A stretch of DNA of 64,000 nucleotides from contig OX621166.1 in assembly GCA_951640195.1 (NCBI GenBank), positions 1,418,501-1,482,500 of the forward strand. Direction: 5' to 3'. The notes beneath the pieces are model-generated. The model worked only from the letters and a program-made list of their open reading frames with translations. It made no database searches and was not told the DNA's origin. This document shows, in pieces, positions 55,430-64,000 of this stretch; within the stretch, counting starts at the first letter, position 1; every line of letters starts with the position of its first letter. Source of the stretch: Porpolomopsis calyptriformis. Taxonomy: Eukaryota; Basidiomycota; Agaricomycetes; Agaricales; Hygrophoraceae. Made by a program: the position numbers and the translations under genes.

Positions 55430-57105
55430 ATAAACCTGTCTCAAAGAAAGTTCGCTCCATAGTAGCTGAACTCCCCAACAAGTTCCAAATCATTCAGAAA
55501 ATCCTTGGCAATCCACTCGTGGGCATGCCAACACTCAACCCAAACCCCCCGACATTTACTCTGACCAAATGATACACAATCGAATGAATGGAGCTTTTCA
55601 ATAAAGCTCACCCCAGAAATTTCCTTTGGCCTCAGGAAAGGGCCCTCCTTCACGATTTCATAAGAAAGCAAGATCTCGCTTTCGCCTGGAATAACTCCAA
55701 ACAAGGACACTTCAGATCCAACTTTTTCCCTCCCGTCGATCTTCCAGTAGTACCACATATGCCTTGGGTACAAAAGAATATCCCGATTCCCCCAGGTATC
55801 TATCACGAAGTCTGCAAAGTTATCCAGCGAAAAATCAACGCTGGTGTCTATGAACCCTTGAACTCCTCCTACCGATCATGATGGTTCACTGTTCTAAAGA
55901 AAGGGGGAAAAGAACTTAGAATCGTTCATAGTCTTGAACCACTCAATCAAGTTATGATTCGACATTTAGGAGTCACGCCAATCCCCGAACACTTAGCTGA
56001 ACAGTTCGGCAGTCGATCCTGTGGCGCTATGTTCAATCTTTACATCGGATATGATGAATAAGTGATCGCGCCTTCATCCCACAATCTAACCACATTCCAA
56101 ACACCCTATGGGGCTCATCGACTAGTTACCCTACCCATGGGATGGACCAATTCCATGCCCGTTTTTCATGACGACATCACCTATATCCTCCAACTGGAGA
56201 TTCCTGAGTTCATGATCCCCTATATCAATGATATCCCTGTGAAGGGTCCCGCGACTCAATACGTACTCCCCGATGGATCCTACGAAACAATTCCTGAGAA
56301 CAACAGAATTCAACAATTCGTGTGGGAACACTTCGGGAATCTCAATCAGATAGTCCAGCGAATGAAATATTGCAGCGGAACCATGTCAGGCTATAAATCG
56401 TTCTTATGCGCAGAAGAAACCACCATTCTTGGACATCGATGTACTCACTTAGGACAACTACCCAACGAATCACGCATATCTGTGATCTGAAACTGGGGTC
56501 CCTGTAAAGACCTCTCCGAAGTTCAAGCCTTCCTTGGCACTATTGGCGTCATTCAGATTTTCATTCGCAACTTTGCACATCAAGCGCACCACCTAGTCAA
56601 GCTCACTAGGAAAGATATGCCCTTCGAATTCAGTTCTGATCAGCTTGCTGCTCAAGAGGACTTGAAACAAGCTCTTCTAGAATCGCCCACTTTACAAGTC
56701 CTCGATTATACTTCTGACGCTCCTGTCATACTCGCTGTCGACACCTCCTATATCGCTGTTGGCTTTCACTTGTGCCAATGCGATCCCGACGACCCGAAGA
56801 AATGATACTATAATCGATTCAGTTCGATCACACTGAATGATTGAGAAAGAAGGTTCTCTCAGCCGAAACTCGAAATCTACAGTCTCTATTGAGCTTTGCG
56901 ATCACTCCGACTCTACCTCATTGGCATTTGGAACCTCATTATAGAAGTCGATGCTCAATATATCAAAGGAATGCTAGCAAACCCAGACATCATGCCTCAA
57001 GCTAGTATTAACAGATGGATCGTAGTGATCCTCACATTCCATTTTACTTTGGTACACATCGCTGGTTCGAACCATGGTCCCGACGGTCTCTCTCGATGTC
57101 TCTGA
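55430..57105 (+). pseudogene. E4 RT and RNase H, catalytic Asp lost
   Basis: RT blocks: AHPRNFLWPQERALLHDFIR; INAGVYEPLNSSYRS then TGA, WFTVLKKGGKELRIVHSLEP; TTFQTPYGAHRLVTLPMGWT near 56095-56150; PYINDIPVKGP near 56219, where the first aspartate of the YxDD-type motif is asparagine. RNase H: LDYTSDAPVILAVDTSYIAV near 56700-56760, EVDAQYIKGMLANPD near 56946, FTLVHIAGSNHGPDGLSRCL near 57046. At least six TGA stops; loss of the RT aspartate means no activity. Confidence 0.85.
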
Positions 57106-57256
57106 CAGCCCAATGACCAAGATGATGAAGAGCCGATTGATAAAGACTTCAATGATTGGATCGATCGCGTTCACGGATTAATGCACCATATCAACGATTC
57201 ACCCGCAGCTCAAATGAAAACCCTCCGAATGCCCACCTTAGTTTACTCACAGAGTA

Positions 57257-57280
57257 AACATTTCAGTGAGGAGGAGGAGG
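57257..57280 (+). other. Internal polypurine tract duplicate in E4
   Basis: aacatttcagtgaggaggag (57257-57276) between RNase H and integrase is identical over 20 bases to 61108-61127, just before the 3' LTR. The coding reading here is SKHFSEEEE. It could act as a central polypurine tract as in Ty1 and lentiviruses, or the 3' tract may have been copied from pol. Function inferred. Confidence 0.6.
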
Positions 57281-57499
57281 ACCCTATCCACCCATGTACC
57301 GATTCCTATAACATCATTCTACGATTGGAAGCAGCTCAGCAAGATGATCGATGACTTATCTCCATTCAAAAATGGCTCTCAGATCTTGAACAACCAAGCA
57401 ACATGTCCGACAGTGACTACGCGAGTTTTATACGATACTGTGAAGAGTTCTTTATCAACAACCACCAACTATGGCAAAAAGATATACAAGGTGCTCATA

Positions 57500-58590
57500 A
57501 ATTAGTTATCGATCCAGATCGCTGATTAGTGATCATGACAGAACTTCACAATCGAACAGGTCACAAGGCTATCTTCACTACCCGATCAATCGTTTCCGAA
57601 CATTTCTAGTAGCCTCATATGGCCCCTGACATAGTTTGGTTCATTCAGACGTGTCATACCTATCAGGTTCGCCAAACCACGCAAGCCCTCATCCCTCTGA
57701 CTGTCTCCACACTAGCTCCCCTATTTGCCAAAATCTACATTGACACCATGCACATGCCCCGATCTGGTCCCTTTCGATATATAGTCCAAGGGCGATACTC
57801 CCTCACCCACTATCCCAAATTTCGAATGCTCCAATCGGAAACAGTGAAATCAATTGGCGAATGGATCTTCAAGGATATAATCTGTTGTTGGGGCTCTCTT
57901 CAAGAAATCATCACGGACAACGGAACAGCCTTCTTAGAAGCCGTAGATCACCTTGCCAAACGCTATCGAATCAACCACATTCGCATCAGTGGATACAACT
58001 CCTGAGCAAACAGGATAGTCAAACAATCTCACTTCAATATACAACAATCACTATTCAAAGCGGTTGATGGTGATCAGAAGCAATGGTCAATCAGAGCCTA
58101 CTCTATATTCTGGGCTGAGTGCGTCACTACCCGAAAGTGATTGGGATGCTCACCCTACTTCGCCGTCACCAGATCTCAGCCATTGCTACCTTTAGACATT
58201 TCTGAAGTGACATATCTCCTTCCCGCTCCAGATTCAGTTCTCTTGATGACTGATCTAATATCACAACACGCAATCGCTCTACAGAAATGAGATGCTGACT
58301 TAGAGCAACTTCGATCGAAGGTTCTCACTGCTTGCCTACAATCTGCTGTTCGATTTGAGAAGAGACACGAGAAGACCATTCATGACTATGACTTCAAGAC
58401 TGGTGATCTCATACTCATTCAGAACACGAAAATCAAGAAGTCTCTCAATCAGAAAATGCGTCCTCGATACCTAGGACCCCTAGTCGTGATATCTCGAAAC
58501 CTAGGGAAAGCTTATATCGTTGCAGAGCTTGACGGATCTGTCTTACACTGTCCAATTGCTGCATTTAGAGTCATTCCATACTTCGCTTGA
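57500..58590 (+). pseudogene. E4 integrase, decayed
   Basis: TELHNRTGHKAIFTTRSIV near 57540 (zinc H side), two TAG codons where related elements have WW, CHTYQVRQTTQ (zinc C side), KIYIDTMHMPRSGPF near 57730 (first D), EIITDNGTAFLEAVDHLAKR near 57905 (second D), NRIVKQSHFNIQQSL near 58010 where the catalytic glutamate position reads K. C-terminal part includes [20 protein letters not shown] and [20 protein letters not shown] near 58450, typical of the GPF/Y module, ending YFA at 58588-58590. No chromodomain follows. Confidence 0.85.
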
Positions 58591-59292
58591 AGATCGATCG
58601 CAATTCCCGAATGATTCCTTGACATATTGACTTCATGACTTAGAGACATGGAACGTTCGCTAGCTAGTGAACCACTCAATAGCATTGTGATCGAGGACTT
58701 GTAACCTGCCGTAACGAAACTCTACGCAATCTTTTTCATTTCAAGTCTTTCTTTCATTTTTTAGAAACAAAAATACAATTTTTAAAAGAGGAGAAGACTA
58801 AAGGCTACAAATTATACAAGACAAGTACAAGTCTACAAATTCTCACAAACCATTTCCTCCTCTTTCTCTTCTAAACCCCTTAGAATCTCTTCGAGAACGA
58901 CGATTCGCACTTTTACATGCAATTTCTCCTCCGCGATCGCCGCCAAAACCTCCCGCGATTTCTCTTCATCAGCCGCCTTCGCCTTTGCCTTCCCTTTCTG
59001 ACTCACGATTGGCTGTGCCATTTCCTTCAAACTCTCACCCACCGTCTCCTCCTCAAGAGGTGGGGTCTCATCGATGTAGACTACTGGACCTATAGAAAGA
59101 AGAGATTAAAATAAAGAAAACAATAAGAAAAAGAAAAAACTTACGAGAGACAGCCCTTGCCAACTTTTGAACTCCCTTCGACTCTCCTACTGTCACCGAC
59201 TTGTTCACACCCTTCAACTCTGCCTTGGGCTGCGGTTTGTACTTCTTCCCCAAGCGAGTCTCCCCCTTCCAATAGCACCCGCTGATGTGATG

Positions 59293-59622
59293 TGGAGTCA
59301 TCTGAGCTCTGGGATCTGCCCCGAGAGATGATGGGAGGCACAATAGAAAGGAGCTATCAAAGAAATCGTGAAAATAGAAGAAATAGAAGAAATCAGAAAA
59401 TCGGAGCACTCTCTAGAGTGCTAGAGGTGGTTGAAGAGGCTCAAACATGAAGGACTAGACGTGGGACGATGGGATCTATCTTCCTTCTCTATGATACAAA
59501 CATATCTACAAGTAAATATATCTGTGAAAACAAAGATCCCTTTGTATGCTATATAGTAAAGGGATGAGACTTCTGAATGAAGCCACTAGTGAAAGGGTCA
59601 ATGGAAACAATGAAAATATACA
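59293..59622 (-). repeat. R2b: 330-bp solo LTR inside the antisense gene
   Basis: Same repeat and length as R2a. Flanks are tgatg (59288-59292) and caatg (59623-59627), which differ by two transitions, as if both came from CGATG by deamination on opposite strands. It lies between the cysteine cluster exon and the CYWKGETR exon. Confidence 0.85.
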
Positions 59623-59634
59623 CAATGGATGTCT

Positions 59635-59850
59635 GGCTATCAGATGCATCCTTTGATATGAGCTGCGATCGCGAATCGAAGGATCAGAGAATTTGAAGAA
59701 ATTCGCAGAAATCCGAAGCATTCAGAGATAAATTGCTAGACAGGAAGCTGAATCGCGTAGTCAGGGACATCATAGCAGTGTAGTAGATGTCTGGGGGATC
59801 ACGTAGATATATGGAACATGTCCTCCGGAGCTCAAGGGACCAAGGGGTCA
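59635..59850. repeat. Possible diverged R2-like fragment
   Basis: Between R2b and exon C. A stretch with gaagaaattcgcagaaatc, a paired ctaga and an aggaagctgaa end resembles R2 (gaagaaatcagaaaatc ... gtgctagagg). It may be an older, truncated R2 relative or an intron/exon of the antisense gene. Confidence 0.35.
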
Positions 59851-61114
59851 TATTACACGCTTATCTGTTACGCACTTGGCACATAATGGATCAGTGGGGT
59901 CGATCTTGCATTCCGTGCCAACCTTTTCGCAGAAATCACACTATGAAATAAAAAAGAGTCCATTAGTAAAAACAAAAATAAGAGAAGAGAAACAAGACTT
60001 ACTTTGCCCTCGACCGGGTGTAAAGTCTCCTCTATCGCCTTTCTCTTGTGGTACTCCCATGTTGTGATTGCAGGGAGCAACTGTCCCTTTGCTGCCATCC
60101 TCTCCCGATACGCTGCCTTGGACCGCTCGACCAATTCTTCAGCAGTCAGCGATTGCGCTGCTGCCACCAATTCGCCTTCATCATTCGGGGGCTCGTGCCT
60201 ATCCTCCATCATCTCCATCATTGCCCCCATCGTGTCTGGCATGTCTGCTGACACCTCCGCCACCTTTGTTTCACCTTCGCCCACTGCCTTTTCCATCTCT
60301 CAATGGAACTCCTCCTCCTCGATTTTGCCATCTAGAAGCAGCTGAAGGAGCCTCTCGTAGGTCTCCTCCACCTGCTTCCAGTCCTCTGCATCCTGCACCT
60401 CCCATTCCTCTCATTCTCGTTTCTCCCGCTCCTCTCATTCCAACCTCTCGACCTGCTCCCACTCCTCTCGCTTCTCTCATTCCTCGCGTTCCACCTGCTC
60501 TCATTCTTCTCGCACCTCTCGCTCAACTCGTTCCACCTCTGCCCTCTCCTTCACCTCGCATTCCTCTTCCGCCCTTCATTCCCACTCAACCCTCTCCGCC
60601 TCCACTTTCTCCTCAGCCTCGCGACGTACTACCTCTGCCAACCTTGGCATTAGCAGCTCCCCTGCCCATTCCAACCACTCTCATTCTTCGAAAGCGTTGA
60701 AGGTCTCACAGGCCTCCTTTTGCCACGTGATGACCTCATCATCCATCGATGTTTCCTTCAGGGCCTTCACAACCCGATTATATGCGATCTAAAAGATGGA
60801 TTAGTAAAACAAAACGATTAGAAAAACAAAAAACTTACTAGTAACTTGCAGAATTGCTGCCCCCAGATTTTGTAATCTTCGGGTTCGGCAACCCCATCTG
60901 GAAGCGACTTCATTTGGTCGCTGATCTTCTGCTTCACGATGGTAATGATGTTCTTCGTCATTCTTGAGCAGCTTGACGCAGTTTTCTTGGCGTTGTGGTA
61001 CGCGATTTGAAGACAGTCATGTCTAAAGATGAATGTGACACACTGGTCACACTTATAAACATGCCTTGGCAATTACCAGCAAATCACATGATTGATTGAG
61101 GATAGTCAACATTT

Positions 61115-61128
61115 CAGTGAGGAGGAGA
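61115..61128 (+). other. 3' polypurine tract of E4
   Basis: cagtgaggaggaga directly before the 3' LTR. The 20 bases to 61127 are duplicated at 57257-57276. Confidence 0.7.
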
Positions 61129-61716
61129 TGATACAACCCCTCCATCCCCTGAGCACCGTATATTCAACTATACAAATACTAGATGCCTATCAAGTCCTTC
61201 GAATACAAACATGAACTCCCCAAATGCTCCTGATAGCTCCTGAACATCCCAAACTCTCCAAACATGATCAAAGCTTTCCAAACGCGAATAAAAGTTTGTA
61301 TATCAAAGGGAAGACACTATTCAAAGGCATTGGTTCTCTTCTATTTCTCCCTTTTCATTCGACTTCTTCATTCCCATTCACTACTTTCCCCTTAGATCAT
61401 TAGAGAGGCTCCCCTTTTATCATATACACTCAAAGGGATCCTTGTACTAGAAGATATATATACTGTATGTTGTAGCTAGTGATCCAACAAGTTAGATATT
61501 CGCTTCTCTCTCACTCTCAAGTCTAGATCCTCTCTAGATCTTCTAAGACTTCCTCTTTCAATCTTCCAATTCTTCCGATTCCCTGATCAATCACGTTCAT
61601 GAACAATTGAAGACTCCCTTTTCACAATTATCGATCATAGGCTGTGTCGAGACTCTTTATAGTCATCCTCGCACCTTGTTCTGTGTTCAGTTCTCATATA
61701 TGAAGCAGACATATCA
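61129..61716 (+). repeat. 3' LTR of E4
   Basis: 588 bp, TGATACAACC to GACATATCA. It differs from the 5' LTR by many transitions and a 9-bp insertion near 61250 (cccaaactctcc region). Followed by acgt and then G3. Confidence 0.88.
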
Positions 61717-62471
61717 ACGTCTTGGAATTCGTGGAGGTATTCGGGCACAATTTCCTTCCATGTGCAGTCCTTCTTCTGGGCTTCCCAGGCTTTGATTGCG
61801 AGATCTTGAGACTTTGTTCCCATCAAATGAATCTGAATGGCAGGATTGAAGTCAACCATGAGTAGTTGATCGCAATCTTCAAGGGTCAATTTGTTGATAT
61901 CGATGGAGTCTGGGTGGGGAAAGGGATGACAGTCTGGGGGGCATTGATCGAGAATCAGGGAGTTAGCCTTCCAATCAATAGAAGGGTTATAGATCCTTAA
62001 CCAGTCATGTCCAAGGAAAATCTGTGATTTGCTGAGGTTCATGATACCGAAGTTGATCTGTTCAACATGGGTGCCAACCTTGAGCTTGAGTGCAACCATT
62101 TCAGAGATGGGTCCCTTGGAATTGGGTTGTCCATTGGCATTGTGTACCGGAATGGGTCGAGCGAGCTTAGTTGTGTGAAGGTTGTTTTCGTGGACATACT
62201 TGATATCAATGCATGAACCTTTGCAACCACTATCAATGAGAGCAGTGGCAAGGTGTTCAGTATGATTATCCAGGGTGGTGATGACAGTTTTGAGGGTCAG
62301 CTGGTTCCTTGAGCCTAAGCCACGAATGAACACATGAGGTTCCTTGAGTTCGTTGAGGGCTTAGATGGCATTCTCCATTGAGAGGGTATTGATTTGATCG
62401 ATCATGGTTTGAGTCATCTCTAGCGATCAGGCAGGGTGAGACCATTTCGAAAGAATTGGGATTGCGTAATT
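61717..62471 (-). pseudogene. G3 pol, protease part (continuation across E4)
   Basis: Reverse-strand: EYLHEFQDV next to E4; IKAWEAQKKDCTWKEIVPEY; INKLTLEDCDQLLMVDFNPA; IFLGHDWLRIYNPSIDWKA; VALKLKVGTHVEQINFGIM; ALIDSGCKGSCIDIKYV (protease DSG intact) near 62215; FIRGLGSRNQLTLKTVIT near 62320. Frame breaks upstream near 62360. The G1 counterpart continues to the pol start, but here the sequence is replaced at 62472 by the G4 LTR. Confidence 0.88.
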
Positions 62472-62928
62472 TGTTACGTCGGCGGTGATATCTCAGGTAG
62501 CTTCCAGGGACAACAAGGAGACTGTCACATAAAACAGTGGAAACGATGTTGAAATTCAAGACTAAGGAAGATACAAGCGTATCATACTCTACTTATATCT
62601 GTCTGAGTCTAGAACGTGATTGTGATTACTATGGAGATGATCCATGGAATGGCTGACTAATGCACAGCAATGCGCAGCTACTGTGGAATAACTGCGGAGT
62701 ACATCTTCAATGACCAATGGCACAATTGCCTCCAATCTATGAGGATTAGCGATTAGATAAGAGATAAGATAAGATAAGGAAAAATTGAAAGATAAGGAAA
62801 GTGGGTGGTGAACCGATTGGTAAGTGTCACATGTCATGTCGCGGTCATGGTGGTCAATGAGTCAAGTGTGACAGGTCACAAGTGTCACAATATGGGTAGG
62901 GCAGGACAAAATCGAAATGGCTGTAACA
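62472..62928 (-). repeat. 3' LTR of Gypsy G4
   Basis: 457 bp; on its strand TGTTACAGCC to CGCCGACGTAACA. Five GATAA motifs at about 62755-62802, and TGTCAC/GTGACA repeats at 62822-62890 like the fragment at 1-310. Purine tract GAAGAGAGGGTGA adjoins at 62929-62941. Confidence 0.88.
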
Positions 62929-62941
62929 TCACCCTCTCTTC

Positions 62942-64000
62942 AAATTTGCATCCGCACGATGTTAACGTAGGTGTTGGAGATGTCTTGAACAATCTTGGAG
63001 TAGCCATCTTGGCGTGTAGCAGGGGGAAGTTGGGAGATGACACTGATACTGTTGGCGAACTTCCAGTGCAGACAAGGGGGAAACGAGTTGGTAGAGTTGG
63101 AGCTCTTGACCTCAATCATCCAGTCGTAGGACAACTGTGATTGCATTCACTAGGCTGGACTCATAGATCCAAACTCGTCGTGCGGTTGGTGGGAGGGGAG
63201 GAAGAAGGGCGGAGCCATTGAAATCTCAGTCAAGGAGTCGGTTGACTTCTGTTGGGGACAGTGGGACGAGAATGTCAATATTGTTATTGACCTTGGGCAG
63301 TTTGTAGTCTTCGCCTGTTGAGTCTGTGATGGGATTATAGAGTCATTTGTCAATTCTGAAGAAATCATCCATCTGAATGACGCGTAGTTGAAGCCTGGGG
63401 GCTGGTCATTCAGGGTGGAGGGCGTAGAACTCATCGACTAGTTCTTGGGAGTTCTTGACATTGGCTTCAGGTTCCCAGGTGTTTTTCTCACTGGTGTAAC
63501 CTTCCCAGTGCACAAGGTATTGGAGCTTTCCTTGTCTCAGTCGGGAGTCCAGGATTTCATCGACGATGTATTCAACGTCATCCTCTAGTTGGAGCGGGGG
63601 AGGAGGGGGAAGTCTTTTTTGGTTTGGAAAGGAAGGAAGACGATAGGGAGAGAGATAGGATTTATTGAAGATTAGGTACAGTCCTAACCATTCGCGAGGG
63701 AGTTCAAGTTTATAGGCGGAGCGGCCAACCTTCTTGATGACCTTGAAGGGTCCGAAGTGTTTGTTGTCTAGCTTCTTCATGGGTCATTTGGTCTTGATGT
63801 TGGTGGCAGCCAGCCATACCTTATCTCCTGGTGAGTATTCTTGAGCAGCTCGGATGTGTTTATTGTGGGCAGTCTTCATCTTCTCATTTGCTTCCTTAAG
63901 GGCAGCCTCAGCCTCTTGGTGGACCTCTTTCATCTGATTAGCGAACTGAGTTGCAGACTCGTTTCAAACTTCCTCCGTGGTGTCGTTTCCTGTCCAGGGG
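62942..64000 (-). pseudogene. G4 pol C-terminal part, runs off window
   Basis: Reverse strand, from the conserved tail (RRVWIYESSLVNAITVVLRL; LYQLVSPLSALEV; SPCYTPRWLLQDCSRHLQ) at 62945-63175, through a segment with frameshifts, to the chromodomain near 63410-63610 (VDEILDSRLRQGKLQYLVHW) and KKLDNKHFGPFKVIKKVGRS near 63720-63780, then integrase C-terminal sequence to 64000. At the site matching the G1 stop 39317-39319, G4 has CGA. A TGA stop interrupts the tail after RLDD. It lies directly against G3, so it probably inserted into G3; the far end is not visible. Confidence 0.88.

Larger units (their letters stand above)
58833..61072 (-). pseudogene. Antisense gene of E4: charged coiled coil with cysteine cluster
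   Basis: Reverse-strand gene between pol and the 3' LTR, with three clear introns: 60789-60838, 59941-60002 and 59090-59144 (all gtaag...ag, 50-62 bp). Exon A (to 60839): YKCDQCVTF and KISDQMKSLPDG, ending WGQQFCKLL. Exon B (60788-60003): AYNRVVKALKETSMDDEVI, a long Glu/Arg coiled coil, then TAEELVERSKAAYRERMAAK and EYHKRKAIEETLHPVEGK. Exon C: CDFCEKVGTECKIDPTDPLC and AKC. After repeat R2b: CYWKGETRLGKKYKPQPKAE, intron, then VVYIDETPPLEEETVGESLK and a helical end stopping at 58833. All seven in-frame stops in exon B are TGA, six after Glu as expected for ER repeats. I recall similar charged CxxC proteins in Agaricomycetes but cannot name the family. Possibly a host-derived cargo gene. Confidence 0.7.
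52240..61716 (+). mobile_element. E4: old, long Gypsy element with an antisense gene
   Basis: 9.48-kb LTR element inserted in the G3 protease-RT junction. LTRs 52240-52818 and 61129-61716; target copies atgt (52236-52239) and acgt (61717-61720) differ by a CpG transition. Order: LTR, tRNA primer site, gag, protease, RT, RNase H, integrase, then a reverse-strand multi-exon gene, polypurine tract, LTR. A different lineage from G1-G4: no chromodomain seen, tRNA-type primer site, PYI-D-DIPVKGP-type RT. Heavily mutated by transitions. Solo LTR R2b lies inside. Confidence 0.9.

Noticed and set aside
60068..60700. Forward proline/leucine-rich 210-aa frame
   Set aside because: Complement of the Glu/Arg-rich coiled-coil exon of the antisense gene. 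The reverse strand has consensus introns and a meaningful protein, so the forward frame is a shadow.
1..64000. tRNA or rRNA genes
   Set aside because: No cloverleaf-type sequence or rRNA-like block was noticed on either strand. The only tRNA-like match is the primer site complementary to tRNA-iMet.

Overview
This window is a transposon-dense stretch of a filamentous basidiomycete genome, most likely an Agaricomycete. The reasons are Plavaka-type DNA transposons, chromodomain Ty3/Gypsy elements of the Tf1/sushi type, Ty1/Copia elements, and short 47-63 bp spliceosomal introns in gene relics. Almost nothing is intact. The only long clean reading frame is the pol of one young Gypsy element (35183-39319), and even that element carries two nonsense codons. 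No species is claimed.

Layout. 1-310: LTR-like fragment. 369-6271: two broken Copia copies facing each other (Copia-1 forward, Copia-3 reverse) with a third Copia LTR nested in the Copia-3 LTR. 6500-7799: decayed MYST-type histone acetyltransferase gene, introns retained. 9996-16102: complete Copia-2 with both LTRs, a CCCCC target duplication, a half-tRNA primer site and a broken polyprotein. It sits at the 5' side of Plavaka-A (16103-21621), whose intron holds an unrelated divergent two-gene module (17435-18996). 22290-30986: a reverse-strand septin gene split by the decayed Gypsy element G2 (23641-30870). 31700-32262: unknown coiled-coil relic. 32480-45249: Plavaka-B, cut into pieces by the young Gypsy element G1 (32708-39970), a 330-bp solo LTR (R2a), and a block made of repeat R1, a roughly 1-kb solo LTR and a 739-bp MITE. 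48521-64000: decayed Gypsy G3 (reverse) interrupted by an older Gypsy element of another lineage (E4, 52240-61716), then Gypsy G4 (reverse), which runs off the window.

How it fits together. The region is a stack of nested insertions into older insertions and into two former host genes (MYST, septin). Target duplications give an order: septin before G2; Plavaka-A before Copia-2; Plavaka-B before R1, R2a and G1; G3 before E4 before R2b. Decay is dominated by C-to-T/G-to-A changes at CpG. All four differences between the two G1 LTRs are of this type, and most stop codons replace CGA arginine codons with TGA.

Most interesting: (1) an intron-containing antisense gene with a charged coiled coil and a cysteine cluster inside E4; (2) the divergent gene pair inside the Plavaka-A intron; (3) a conserved tail after the chromodomain shared by four Gypsy copies; (4) sequence evidence for self-primed reverse transcription in G1 and G2, against half-tRNA-iMet priming in Copia-2; (5) a solo-LTR promoter with three paired TGACTCA sites and eight ATTGTTCT repeats.
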